Positions 1 to 9,503 of a stretch of 19,131 bases of DNA are shown here, piece by piece. Under the pieces are notes generated by a model that had not been told where the DNA came from, made no database searches, and worked only from the letters and a program-made list of their open reading frames with translations. Made by a program: the position numbers and the translations under genes. Within the stretch, counting starts at the first letter, position 1; the number at the start of each line of letters is the position of its first letter. Source of the DNA: Isotricha intestinalis (lineage: Eukaryota > Ciliophora > Litostomatea > Vestibuliferida > Isotrichidae); contig JAJJLU010000777.1 in NCBI GenBank assembly GCA_023807065.1, positions 1-19,131 of the forward strand, given 5' to 3'.

Positions 1-38
1 AATCCCCAATCCCCAATCCCCAATCCCCAATCCCCAAT
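1..38. repeat. Telomere, CCCCAAT repeat
   Basis: Five C4 tracts are separated by exactly AAT, a perfect 7-bp repeat from the first base to position 38, where it passes into unique A/T-rich DNA. The C-rich strand reads 5' to 3' inward, as expected at the left end of a linear chromosome whose G-rich strand (ATTGGGG) points outward. The array is short and is cut by the window edge, so its true length is unknown. The unit differs from the telomeres of Tetrahymena, spirotrichs and heterotrichs; from memory it matches the C4A2T type of rumen trichostome ciliates. Confidence 0.93.
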
Positions 39-1108
39 AATAAAGTTTATTTTTTTAATTTTTTATATTTAAATAAAATAATTACTGAATAAATTATTAA
101 TCATTTTATTAAAAAAAATAATAATTTATTTTTTAATAAAATATTTCTTTTGAAAAAAGGTTAAATTTAAATTTATAAATGAATATTTTTTTATAGTTTA
201 ATAATAAATAAATAAACTAAATTTACCATTTTCTTTTATTTTAAAAATTCATGAACAATAATTCAAATTAAATTATTAAATAATTTAAGAATAATATCAT
301 ATATTAATTTTGTTAATAATTTCCATTCATAATATAATTCTTTTTTGATTGTCAGAAATTTCTCTCTATTAAATAATAGATTCTTCAGAAATAATTTTGA
401 AAGTTCATTTTTTTTCAAAAAAAATAACTTTTATTCCTTTAGAATTGCTATTTTCTTTAGAAAATTTAATAGCAAAAATCATTCTTTTTATTTTAAGTAA
501 TTTGTTAAAATAATTTTTAATTTTAATAATGGAATTTGAGTTATTGATAATTCTGAATTATTTATACTTGAATATATCAATTCATTAAGTTTTTAAATCT
601 TCAATTAATTGTTATGGAATATTTATTCCATTTTTCCATAATATTATTCCTTTGAAAATATTTATATTTAATTCATCAAAATTTTTATTTTATTTAATCA
701 CTTAAATTACTTTTATTTTATTATCATCTATATTTTCTCTATGTATTTATTTCATATTGTTTAAATTTTTCATAATTAAATAATAAAAATATATAATTTA
801 TTGTTTTGATATTAATTAAATTAAAAATTTAATATTTAAATATAAATTTAATGTCAAAAATAATATTATTGTTATTTGAAAGATTTATAAAATTTTATAT
901 ATTAACTAAAACATTGTAAATAATAAATAATATAAATAAAAAAAATCCTTTAAAAAAAAATAAAAACCCGCTCAAATTATCCCAAACGCAAACAAATAAA
1001 AAAAAAGAAAAATAAAAATTAAAAAAACCGTTTTTATTAAATTTTAAAAATTTTTGTTAAAACAATAAAAAATAAAAAAAAAACCATATTTTAATATGCA
1101 ATAAATTT
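39..1108. other. Subtelomeric spacer, no confident gene
   Basis: About 1.07 kb of extremely A/T-rich DNA lies between the telomere and the 3' end of the cyclophilin gene. It holds small inverted repeats: TTGCTATT at 445-452 with AATAGCAA at 468-475, and ATGGAAT at 614-620 with ATTCCAT at 625-631. On the minus strand one frame (372-686) reads protein-like between five stops; it is described under findings as a possible gene relic. The last 150 bases or so, with poly-A tracts, are probably the 3' UTR and terminator of the cyclophilin gene. Confidence 0.6.
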
Positions 1109-1612
1109 TTAAAGCTGTCCACAATCAGAAATAACAACAGTAGTTTGTGGTTTTCCACTTTTAGAACCTAAAGATTCGATTTTAGAGACTAAATCCATTC
1201 CTTCGACGACTTCTCCAAAGACAACATGATGTCCATTAAGCCAATCAGTGACAATAGTAGTGATAAAGAATTGACTTCCATTAGTATTAGGACCAGCATT
1301 AGCCATAGCAAGTAAACCAGGTTTAGTGAATTTAATTTTGAAATTTTCATCTTCAAATTTATTTCCATAAATACTCTTTCCACCTGTTCCATTGTGATTT
1401 GTAAAGTCACCTCCTTGTAACATAAATTGAGGAATTATTCTATGGAATGTACATCCTTTGTATGATAATCCATTTCCTTTTTCTCCTGTACATAAACAAC
1501 GGAAGTTCTCACATGTCTTAGGTGTCACTGAGGTGTATAAGGAAAATACTATACGACCTGCTGGTTTACCTCCTATTGCGATATCGAAGAAACATTTTAC
1601 ATTGTCTGACAT
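1109..1612 (-). CDS. Cyclophilin-type peptidyl-prolyl isomerase (cytosolic CypA type)
   Basis: Single-domain cyclophilin of 167 residues, the usual CypA length. It catalyses cis-trans isomerisation of X-Pro peptide bonds and acts as a folding helper. The fold fills the whole protein. Active-site residues are present: R58 and F63 in [16 protein letters not shown]66, the [13 protein letters not shown] segment with Q114 and F116, W124 (the cyclosporin-contact Trp) and H129. There is no signal peptide or tail, so it is probably cytosolic or nuclear. The loop [12 protein letters not shown] lacks the insertion of divergent-loop plant cyclophilins. The start [11 protein letters not shown] aligns with family N-termini; the stop is TAA. 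Codons are richer in C (some CGT Arg) than in neighbouring hypothetical genes, suggesting high expression. It is divergent from the potassium-channel gene. Very sure of the family. Confidence 0.97.
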   Translation of the reverse strand: MSDNVKCFFDIAIGGKPAGRIVFSLYTSVTPKTCENFRCLCTGEKGNGLSYKGCTFHRIIPQFMLQGGDFTNHNGTGGKSIYGNKFEDENFKIKFTKPGLLAMANAGPNTNGSQFFITTIVTDWLNGHHVVFGEVVEGMDLVSKIESLGSKSGKPQTTVVISDCGQL

Positions 1613-1960
1613 TTTTTTTTAATATATTTCTTTTTCTTATTTTATAGGGTTTTATATCATTAGCATCGGTTTTTATTATTTTTTTTAATTTTTTTTTTTG
1701 ATGTTTTTTGAAATTATTTTTTTTTTTTTGAATAAAATTTTAAATTTTTGAGTTGTTTATTATATATTTTTATTAAAATTCATTAAAATATATTTCAAGA
1801 AACTTAATATGAAAATATGATTTATTAATTTATAAAGATTTAGGAAAATAACAATCTCACAAATAATATAAATTAATTAGTAAATATATTTTGAATAATA
1901 TATAAAATATAATATAAAAGAATTTTTTTATTTAAAATACTTTTTTAATAAGCTTTAATA
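1613..1960. promoter_or_regulatory. Divergent intergenic region, cyclophilin / K+ channel
   Basis: These 348 bp separate two start codons that point away from each other, so both promoters and 5' UTRs must lie here. The half next to cyclophilin is T-rich on the plus strand and the half next to the channel is A-rich. No known promoter element is recognisable; the role is inferred from gene orientation only. Confidence 0.5.
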
Positions 1961-3884
1961 ATGTCCATTCAAACTTCATATCAAAGGAATAGTAAATCAA
2001 ATTCAGTATTTGACTTCACAAAAATAAAAAGAAGTAAATATAATAAATAAATAATTAGAAAGTGTTAACACCGACACATATTTAAACAAAAGTAATTTAT
2101 CGGGTAAATCAAATTTAAAAAAATTGACCAAAAAATCATTTACAGATTCATCAAATATAAATAGAATTCAAAGTTCAATAGAAATTAAACAAACAATTTT
2201 ATTAAACCATTATCCAGAATTATTAAAATATTATGGTCAAATGTCACCAAATGAAATAAAACTTTTATATAAAAAATTTGGAAATATAATTTTATGGATT
2301 GATATATTTTCATTTATAGCAGATTTAACTGTAGTAACTTGGCTTTATTTTAATCATTTTAATTATAATAAAAATGGATATAAAACAATTAAAAATGATA
2401 ATATAATAAGAATAATATGTTTAATTTTATCTTTTGGAGTTGTTATTGCTTTAATAATAAGATATAGAGTTTTTTTACAATATCAAAATGTAAAATATAT
2501 GTTAAGTTTAAAAGCTTCTATTCCAATTCAAAAAATCAGTTTCATTAAATTAAGTTTAGAATCAATTTCTCATATAATTCAACCATATCCTTTTTTATCC
2601 TGTAATTTTAAAATAAATAGTTTAGGTGTTGATGTAACTTATTCTTTAGATATGATATTATTTACTTTATCAATATTTAGATTATATGTTATTTTCAAAT
2701 TAATTAAAGTTTATAATACATATACAAATAGTAGAGGACAAAAAATAAATTCATTTTTTGGAAATAAAAATCATTGGATGTTTTTATATAGAACTAATTT
2801 AAAAGCAAATGGTTTTAAAACATTATTTTTAATATTTTTAATAATAATATTAGTAGGATCATATACATTTAAAATATTTGAAAATTATCAAACAGATGAA
2901 GAAAGTTCAGATTTTGGTAATTTTTTTAATTGTTTATGGTTTATAGCACAATCAAATGCAAATTTAGGTTTTGGAGATTATGTTCCAGTAACTTTAATAG
3001 GAAGAATTATTGCTGGAATTGTTTGTATGAGTGGAGTTTTTTTAAAAAGTCTTTTTACTGTTTCTACTTTAATGTTTATTTTAATTGTAGATGAAAATGA
3101 GAAAAAAGCTTTTGCAGAAATAAATTTATTATATAAAAAAGAACAACTTAATAATGGTTATAATATATATTTTAATCATTATATAAAATCAAAATTTACT
3201 AAAATTTTAGAAGATTCTCGAAAGAAGAATTTAATGGAATTAATAGATATGAAAATAACATTAAAGATAATAAAAGAGAAATATTTTTTAAGATTATTAG
3301 CAAGTATGAAAATACCATTAACATTAACAGAATTTTGTAATTTTGTAAAAACACAATGGGAACCTCAAGCAGAAGATACTATTGAATGGTATAGAGAAAG
3401 AATTGATACTTTTCATCAATTTAATGATTTTTTGTGTGATCATATTCAAAGTTATCAAAGTGAAGTTTTAAATTGTTATGTTGGAAATACTAAAATGGTG
3501 AATTTAGTTTCTTTTATTTTTTTATGTGGAAATTTATTCCCTGTTCAAAGCGAAAATGATATTAAAGGAGATAATTTAGTTTCTATTAAAACTTTTGAAA
3601 ATAAACTTAAAGAATTTCATTTGTTATATTATGATAAAAAATTGGTTGTTAATAAAAAAAATAAATATCAAATTAATGAAAGAAAAAGAAGAAGTATATT
3701 TCCTGCTGTTTTAGAAAAAAAATATGATAGTGATGAAGATGAAAAAAATGCAGGTAATAGTTATATTAATGAGGATATTATTTCTTATAATGATGAACTT
3801 ATTAGTGAATATGAAGATTTTAGTTCTTATATTTATGGAAGTGAGAGTGGGTCTTTTTATAATAAAAGTAATTATTCTGATTAA
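1961..3884 (+). CDS. SK-type (calcium-activated-like) potassium channel, two exons
   Basis: Six-transmembrane potassium channel of 632 residues. Exon 1 (1961-2033) starts at an ATG (MSIQTSYQRNSK) and joins exon 2 (2059-3884) through a 25-nt GT-AG intron; the TTG at 2124 that begins the longest uninterrupted frame is not a likely start. In full-length numbering, S1 is about 102-122, S2 140-160, the S4-like FRLYVIFKLIK 231-242, S5 279-294, the pore helix and filter NLGFGD 326-331, and S6 338-368. The S4-S5 region (FRLYVIFKLIK, then RTNLKANGFKTL) follows SK/KCNN channels, and a calmodulin-binding-like helical region follows S6. The C-terminus is acidic and Ser/Tyr-rich. The filter has Asn where Thr or Ser is usual, and Phe for Tyr. 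Such channels set membrane potential and ciliary behaviour in ciliates. Sure of a K+ channel, fairly sure of the SK class; calmodulin gating is inferred. Confidence 0.88.
2034..2058 (+). other. Predicted 25-nt spliceosomal intron in the K+ channel gene
   Basis: The stretch starts GTAAAT and ends ATTAG. It carries an in-frame TAA, and 25 is not a multiple of three, so the upstream ATG frame cannot be read through. Removing it joins AGA-A to AA-AGT and leads into the channel frame with no further stop (reading KRKSVNTDTYLNKSNLSGK). Very short introns are typical of ciliates. It is the only intron needed to make any intact gene here readable. Confidence 0.75.
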
Positions 3885-4503
3885 TTTTTATTTTATGAAA
3901 ACAATTGGATTTGTAATATATTTTAATATCAAAAATTTTAGGATAAATATTTTGATTTTGTAAATAGAATATGTCAAAAGCTTTATTAAATTATTTTTAT
4001 TTTATATCAAAATAAAGAATTTTCTTAAGAAAATATATAATAATTTGAATTTAATTTTTAATTTCAAAATAATATTATAAATAATATCAAGAGCATAAAT
4101 TCTATATAATTTGTTTAAATATTACTTGAAATGAATTGAAAAATTTTTCAAAGATAAATGAAAAATAACTCATCTTATTTTTTATACTTATAGTTTCATA
4201 TCTATTTTATATTTCTTTTCCTTTATCTATCATAAAATATCTTATAATATCTTAAATTTTTAATTAAATTTAAATTATTTTTTTTACAAAAAGAATTTCC
4301 ATAAAATTACTTTATCATTAATAAAAAGAGGAAAAAAACTAAAAAAGAAAAAATCAAAAACGCAAGAGATAGAATTTAAGCTTAAATTAATTAAATTAAA
4401 AAAAAAATTTTTACTCTTATAATATTTCAATTATAGTAATTTTCAGATTATATTTATACTTTTCCATATAAGAATATTAACTTATTTAAAATTCATTAAA
4501 AAA
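3885..4503. other. Intergenic spacer, nothing recognised
   Basis: This 619-bp, almost pure A/T region lies between two plus-strand genes. It should hold the 3' end of the channel transcript and the promoter and 5' UTR of the VPS9 gene. A short run at 4327-4372 (GAGG, CGCAAGAGATAG) is slightly richer in G/C. No tRNA, repeat or broken gene was recognised. Confidence 0.5.
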
Positions 4504-7500
4504 ATGTACAATAATAATTGGAAATTACTTCAAGATTATATTAAAAAAATAAATTTATCCAATTCTGATTTAAAAGAAAAGGAAATTGAAAAGGAAAAAG
4601 AATTTAATTCATTAGTTACTTTATTTTATAAATCAAAAAAAAAATTAAGAATATTAAATGATAATAATATTTATAATTTAGGTTTAGATAATACAATTGA
4701 TGAAAATTTAATTAAAAAAAAAATAAAAGTTTCATCTGAAAGTTCAAGTTTAAACTATTATATTTTAATTCAAAGTTATTTACTTGAATTTAGAGATAAT
4801 TTTGAGCTTCTTTTTAAATTTATTTCATTATTAAATAAAGAACAAGAAAAAATTATATCTAAATTTTTAGTACATTTTTTTTTTGAAGATATTACTAAAA
4901 GTGATTCATCAAATAAATTAAATCAATTTATATCTCAAATAATAATAAAAGATAGTAATAATTGGGATGAAAATTTAAATGATAATTTTTTGAATGAAGA
5001 TTATTTTATTTCTTTGATTTTTAAAGAATTTTTATATAGACATGAAATTAAAGTTTATTTAAATTATATATTTAAAGACTTGATTAAAAATTTATTTTTT
5101 GAAAATCAAGATAAAAATTATTTGACTTTTAAATTTTCTGAATTATTTGGAATTTTTAAATTTGAAAGAGCTTTAAAAAAAGGAAATACATATAATAATT
5201 TAAATAATAATATTCAAAAAAGAGGTTCAATGACAATAAATAGAGAAAATCTATTACTTATTAATGAAGATAATATAGAATTAAAAAAAGTTTATAAAGA
5301 AAATTTGATTATATTAAAAAATATGACAAAATTCAATAGTAGAAATTTAAAGCATTTATATAATATAGAATCAAATGAGATTAAAAAACATTTAATTTAT
5401 AAACAATTATTATTACTTACAAATATCAATAAAAAAAAAGCATATAATTATTTTTCAAATGAAGAATTTATAAATATTATTGAAAGAACAGCAAATAAAG
5501 AATATATACTTCCGAAATATATTAAAAATATGAATAATGTAAATAAATTTTTTATTGATTTTATTGCTAAATTAAAGAAATTTTCAATTAACACTCCAAA
5601 TATATTAAAAAATACAATCAAAAAAATTTTCTTTGAAATTTCTAAAAAATTTCCTTTAAAATCAGAATATGAAATTAATTCATATGTTGTATATTATTTT
5701 ATTCATTATTTAATAATTCCTTTTTTGGAAATTCCAGAAAAAAATGAAATTTTTTCAAGTAAAATACAATTAACTACTTTTAATCATAATAGTTTAGAAA
5801 CAATAATATTATTATTTAAACAAATTTCAAAAGGCGATTTTTTTAATATTGATACAAATCTTTATTATACTAATTTAAACCAAATCATACTTAATGTTTC
5901 TTTTGAAATACATCAATTTTTATTAAATATAATAAAAGAAGAAAAAGGAATATTTGAGTATGATTTTAAAAATGAAGAAAAAGAAATATATAAAACATTT
6001 TGTTTATCAAAAAAAGAAATTGAAATTTTCTTGATGAAATTTGAAGATTTAAAAAATGATTTACAATCAAAAAGTAAATATGAACAAATGATAATGAATA
6101 AAGAATTAATTTTAAGTGAAAATAATATTGAAAATGAATATGAAAATTATTATGTTTTTATTCATAAAGAATATGATAAATTAAAAGAACAAGAAATAAA
6201 AATAGAAAATAAGAATGAAATAATAGGAGAAACAAAAACAAATTTTATAGAAGAAATAAAAATATGTATTAATAATATTTTTAATAATATTCCTACTTTA
6301 TCACAAACTATAAATTCTTTTTATGTTGAAGATTTATTTAATATATTAGATTTAAAATTAAATTATCATAAAAAAGAATATAAAAATATTCTTATTTCTG
6401 AAAATTTACCTTTAACTTGGTTTTCTGATTATATAATAAAAAATATAAAAAAATTACCTGATGAATATAAAAATGAAAATTACAAAAAATTATTTAATGA
6501 AATGTATGAAGAAGAAGATAAAAATTTAAAAACATTATTAAATAAAAAATTAATTATTTCAACTGAACTTACTTCTTTAATTGAAAGTTTAAAAAAGAGT
6601 ATATTAATATTAAAATATGATTTAAAAAATTGTAAAACTTGTCTTTTTAAAACAAAAGTAAAAGATTTTATTCAAAATGCAGAAATTAAAATTTGTTTAA
6701 CAAATGAAATAGAAAAAAATGAGTTTTTAATTGGAAAAAAATTAAATAAGGAAAATAATTTGGATAAAAAAATAACAATTAAAAAAATTGAACAATGTAT
6801 TCATGGAAATGATAATATTATGAAATTAGCTAAAAATTTAGGAATAGGATATAATAAAATTACTGGTCATTGTTTTTCAGTTAAAGATTTTCTAAATAAA
6901 ATGTTAGAATTTAAAGAAGATATTTTAAATGATATTTTTAATTATGAAAGTAATTATACTAAAGCAAATGAAATTATTCAATTATATATTAAATATGCAG
7001 AAGAAATTTTAATTAATGATGAAAAATATAAATATTACTTTATTTCAAAAAACGAAGAAAAAAAAGAAGAAAAAATAAATAAATTTTTAAGTGAATTAAA
7101 ACGTTATATAATTATAGAAATTTCAAATAATTTAAATGTAGATGAATTAAATGAAAAAAATTATTTATATAATTTAAAATGTCGAAAATATTTTTGGCTC
7201 AAATTAGAAGATTTTAAAATAGATAAAAATAAAGTTTCTGAAAATCAAATGAAAATTGCTTTAAAATATATTAAAAGGATGGATAATGAATATTATTATT
7301 TAGATATACTTAAAGTTCTTTTAAAAGTAATAAATATTATAATTAAAATGTTACAATTTACTTCAGGTAAAATTGATTCAAGTGTTGAAGATTTTTTACC
7401 TATTATTATTTATTTAATTATTCAAAGTAAACCTGAACATTTATATTCTAATTTAGCTTTTTCAAAATATTTCATTTCATCAAATGATTTAAATTCTATG

Positions 7501-7656
7501 GTTGGTTATGCTTTAACTAATTTAGAAACATCAATAAATTTTATTAATTCTATTACTTTTAAACAATTTAATATTGATAAAAATTTATTTCATGAAAAAT
7601 GCTTTAAAAGTCTACAAGATTCTATGACAATGGATTTAGGAGAAAATCATCAATAA
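4504..7656 (+). CDS. RasGAP-like / VPS9-domain protein (GAPVD1-like Rab5 GEF)
   Basis: Large protein of 1050 residues. The C-terminal part (about 910-1015) is a VPS9 domain, the exchange factor for Rab5/Rab21-type GTPases in early endocytosis. It shows the DFLPIIIYLII core (963-973) and the GYALTNLETSINFI end, with D963, Y1002 and T1005 in the positions of the catalytic-interface Asp, Tyr and Thr of Rabex-5. The N-terminal part (about 85-430) is all-helical and resembles a RasGAP domain: FKEFLYRHEIKVYLNYI around R179, and FIHYLIIPFLEIPEK at 400-413, which looks like the conserved RasGAP motif before the last helices. This order matches GAPVD1/RME-6 of animals. The middle is rich in Lys, Asn and Glu. 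The ATG follows an A-rich leader and no better start lies upstream. VPS9 assignment is strong; RasGAP is moderate, and R179 as the arginine finger is only a guess. Confidence 0.82.
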   Translation: MYNNNWKLLQDYIKKINLSNSDLKEKEIEKEKEFNSLVTLFYKSKKKLRILNDNNIYNLGLDNTIDENLIKKKIKVSSESSSLNYYILIQSYLLEFRDNFELLFKFISLLNKEQEKIISKFLVHFFFEDITKSDSSNKLNQFISQIIIKDSNNWDENLNDNFLNEDYFISLIFKEFLYRHEIKVYLNYIFKDLIKNLFFENQDKNYLTFKFSELFGIFKFERALKKGNTYNNLNNNIQKRGSMTINRENLLLINEDNIELKKVYKENLIILKNMTKFNSRNLKHLYNIESNEIKKHLIYKQLLLLTNINKKKAYNYFSNEEFINIIERTANKEYILPKYIKNMNNVNKFFIDFIAKLKKFSINTPNILKNTIKKIFFEISKKFPLKSEYEINSYVVYYFIHYLIIPFLEIPEKNEIFSSKIQLTTFNHNSLETIILLFKQISKGDFFNIDTNLYYTNLNQIILNVSFEIHQFLLNIIKEEKGIFEYDFKNEEKEIYKTFCLSKKEIEIFLMKFEDLKNDLQSKSKYEQMIMNKELILSENNIENEYENYYVFIHKEYDKLKEQEIKIENKNEIIGETKTNFIEEIKICINNIFNNIPTLSQTINSFYVEDLFNILDLKLNYHKKEYKNILISENLPLTWFSDYIIKNIKKLPDEYKNENYKKLFNEMYEEEDKNLKTLLNKKLIISTELTSLIESLKKSILILKYDLKNCKTCLFKTKVKDFIQNAEIKICLTNEIEKNEFLIGKKLNKENNLDKKITIKKIEQCIHGNDNIMKLAKNLGIGYNKITGHCFSVKDFLNKMLEFKEDILNDIFNYESNYTKANEIIQLYIKYAEEILINDEKYKYYFISKNEEKKEEKINKFLSELKRYIIIEISNNLNVDELNEKNYLYNLKCRKYFWLKLEDFKIDKNKVSENQMKIALKYIKRMDNEYYYLDILKVLLKVINIIIKMLQFTSGKIDSSVEDFLPIIIYLIIQSKPEHLYSNLAFSKYFISSNDLNSMVGYALTNLETSINFINSITFKQFNIDKNLFHEKCFKSLQDSMTMDLGENHQ

Positions 7657-7961
7657 TTTATTTCAAAAAATTAAAGAATATGATATCTTTAATAGATATT
7701 ACTTATAATAAGTTCATTTATATTCAGGAGAAAATATTTAATGTTACAAAAATCATTATATTTTGCACACTTATTTTATATTTTTTTAAAAAATAAATTG
7801 AAAATCATTTAAATATTTTTAAAAAACACTTTCACAAAAAGATTTTTCTTGAATTTATTTCTAATTTTCTTTTTTTCATATATTAATGAATACTCTTATA
7901 AATAATATATTTTATTTTTAAAAATAAAAAAATTAAAAATTATTTCTTCTTTTTTAATTTT
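7657..7961. other. Convergent 3' spacer, nothing recognised
   Basis: 305 bp of A/T between the stop codons of the VPS9 gene (+) and the next gene (-). It presumably contains both 3' UTRs. No feature was recognised. Confidence 0.5.
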
Positions 7962-9503
7962 TCATTCTTTTTTTTTAGGAATTTCAATTCCAGCTTTTAA
8001 TAATTGTTCAATAACAATATTTTCATCAATTTTAACTTTAGATTTTAAATTATCTAATTGATTTTTTAATTTAATTTTTAATCTAACAGCTTCAATTAAA
8101 ACTTCTTTAATATCTTTTTTTTTTTCATTTTTTTCATTTTGTCTTTCTTTCACAATAATTTCCATATCTTTTTTAGGAGGAGGTTCTTGAGTACTATATC
8201 TTTCTTTAATATCTCTTTGTTTATATAATTTATTTAATCTTCTATATTCAATGTCAAAATTTTTTATATCCATTTCATTAATTTTATTGCTTCCATTCTT
8301 TTTAAATACACAATATAATTCTTCATCTTTAAATATTATTTTATATGTTTTATTTAATCCTAAAACTTCACATATTTTATTCATTTCTACACATTTTTCA
8401 AAACATTCATTTCTAAAATCATTTCTTCTTTTTTCAAATTGTTTTCTTATTTTTTCTTCTTCTCTTTTTTTTTCTAAATTTCTTTTTTTTATTATTTCTT
8501 TAGTATTATACTTTGTTTTTCTTTCTTTTTCTTCTTTTAATATATTTGATGCAATTTTTTCTTCTTCTTTTAAAGAATCTTTTTTAGAATCTTTATGAGA
8601 AATAGTTATAGGTCTACTTTCAATATTTGATTTAGAAGAATTAATTGAAATTTTTGATTTTCCAGTTCCAGGTCTTTTTTTAAATGAATTATTGTTAGAA
8701 ACTTTATTACTCATAATAGATGAATTATTATAATTAAATATTTTATTTCCATCAGTTTTAATAATATTATTAATATCTTTATTAAATTTTGAAAATTCTT
8801 CATTAATAAAAGCAATATTATAAATATTGTTTTCTTTTTCAAATTTTTCAATTTTTTTACTTGAATAAGGTCTTTTTTTATCTTTATTTTGAAGATTACT
8901 TAAATTACTTAAATTACTTAAATTTGATTGAGTATTACTTGATTCTTCACTTTCATCATATAAATATTTTAAGAATTTAGAAATTGGAATATAATCATCT
9001 TTCGCTCCTTCATTATTATAATTAAATAATACTCTAATATATTCTTTAGGAATTATATAATGAATAGATTGAAGAAGAGATTTAAAATCATCAAAAGATA
9101 AAAATACATTTTCATTATCAATAAAATCAGATTTTTGAATATGATATTTTTCAATAAAATTTTTTAGGTCAGTTATTATTTCTTCAAAACTTTTATCACA
9201 TTCTTTTTCATTTTTTGAAGATGAACTTTTAGATTTATTAATTTTTGAATTATTTGAAGATATAGGATGAGCACTTTGAGGTTTTTGTTTTGAAAGTAAA
9301 TCTTCTTTATTTAAATTATTAGCTTGATTATTATTATAATATGAACTTATTGGTCTTTGATTTATTTTTGATTCTATTTTTTTATGTTCTTCATATGCTT
9401 TTAATATTCCTTTTCCAAATGAATCTTGTGATCCTGTTTGAATTGAATTTTCTTCTTTCAATGATTCTAAAAAATCATCGTCGTATTTATCCTCATCGCT
9501 CAT
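7962..9503 (-). CDS. Charged coiled-coil protein with EF-hand-like segment, function unknown
   Basis: Protein of 513 residues that I do not recognise as a named family. Residues 1-100 are acidic then Ser/Asn/Lys-rich. Residues 105-183 form a helical pair that resembles degenerate EF-hands (FIDNENVFLSFDDFKSLLQ and FNYNNEGAKDDYIPISKFL); the second has a plausible acidic loop. Residues 193-204 repeat NLS three times. From about 320 to the end the protein is strongly charged and coiled-coil-forming. Short basic proline motifs recur: RPISS, KPQSAHP, RPYSS, RPGTG, SRPIT. Such motifs are common in ciliary and centrosomal microtubule-associated proteins, so a cytoskeletal role is possible, but that is a guess. 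It is the only gene here that ends in TGA. ATG at 9501-9503 begins MSDEDKYDDD. Confidence 0.8.
   Translation of the reverse strand: MSDEDKYDDDFLESLKEENSIQTGSQDSFGKGILKAYEEHKKIESKINQRPISSYYNNNQANNLNKEDLLSKQKPQSAHPISSNNSKINKSKSSSSKNEKECDKSFEEIITDLKNFIEKYHIQKSDFIDNENVFLSFDDFKSLLQSIHYIIPKEYIRVLFNYNNEGAKDDYIPISKFLKYLYDESEESSNTQSNLSNLSNLSNLQNKDKKRPYSSKKIEKFEKENNIYNIAFINEEFSKFNKDINNIIKTDGNKIFNYNNSSIMSNKVSNNNSFKKRPGTGKSKISINSSKSNIESRPITISHKDSKKDSLKEEEKIASNILKEEKERKTKYNTKEIIKKRNLEKKREEEKIRKQFEKRRNDFRNECFEKCVEMNKICEVLGLNKTYKIIFKDEELYCVFKKNGSNKINEMDIKNFDIEYRRLNKLYKQRDIKERYSTQEPPPKKDMEIIVKERQNEKNEKKKDIKEVLIEAVRLKIKLKNQLDNLKSKVKIDENIVIEQLLKAGIEIPKKKE
8895..8921 (-). repeat. 9-bp tandem repeat inside CDS (three copies)
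   Basis: ATTACTTAA occurs three times without change on the plus strand, encoding the repeated tripeptide Asn-Leu-Ser in the minus-strand gene. It keeps the frame. This is probably slippage expansion in a low-complexity linker between the EF-hand-like and coiled-coil parts. Confidence 0.85.

Noticed and set aside
39..1108. Subtelomeric repeat array or mobile element
   Set aside because: No tandem unit beyond the telomere and no transposase-like frame could be seen; only short chance-level inverted repeats.
1992..2006. 15-nt GT-AG stretch in exon 1 of the channel (GTAAAT...TTCAG)
   Set aside because: It has perfect borders and the 15-nt length of heterotrich introns, but it contains no stop and does not change the frame, so nothing requires its removal. 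Only transcripts can decide.
2124..2126. TTG as start codon of the potassium channel
   Set aside because: The frame continues upstream without a stop to the splice junction at 2059, and a 25-nt GT-AG intron joins it to an ATG at 1961. A non-ATG start is not needed.
7920..7964. TGA read as tryptophan, extending the coiled-coil protein
   Set aside because: The extra residues are A/T low complexity and end at TAA; conserved tryptophans elsewhere in the window use TGG.
8251..8598. 115-codon hydrophobic frame antisense to the coiled-coil gene
   Set aside because: It mirrors Lys/Glu-rich codons on the other strand, which read as Phe/Ser/Leu; no independent start context or family match.
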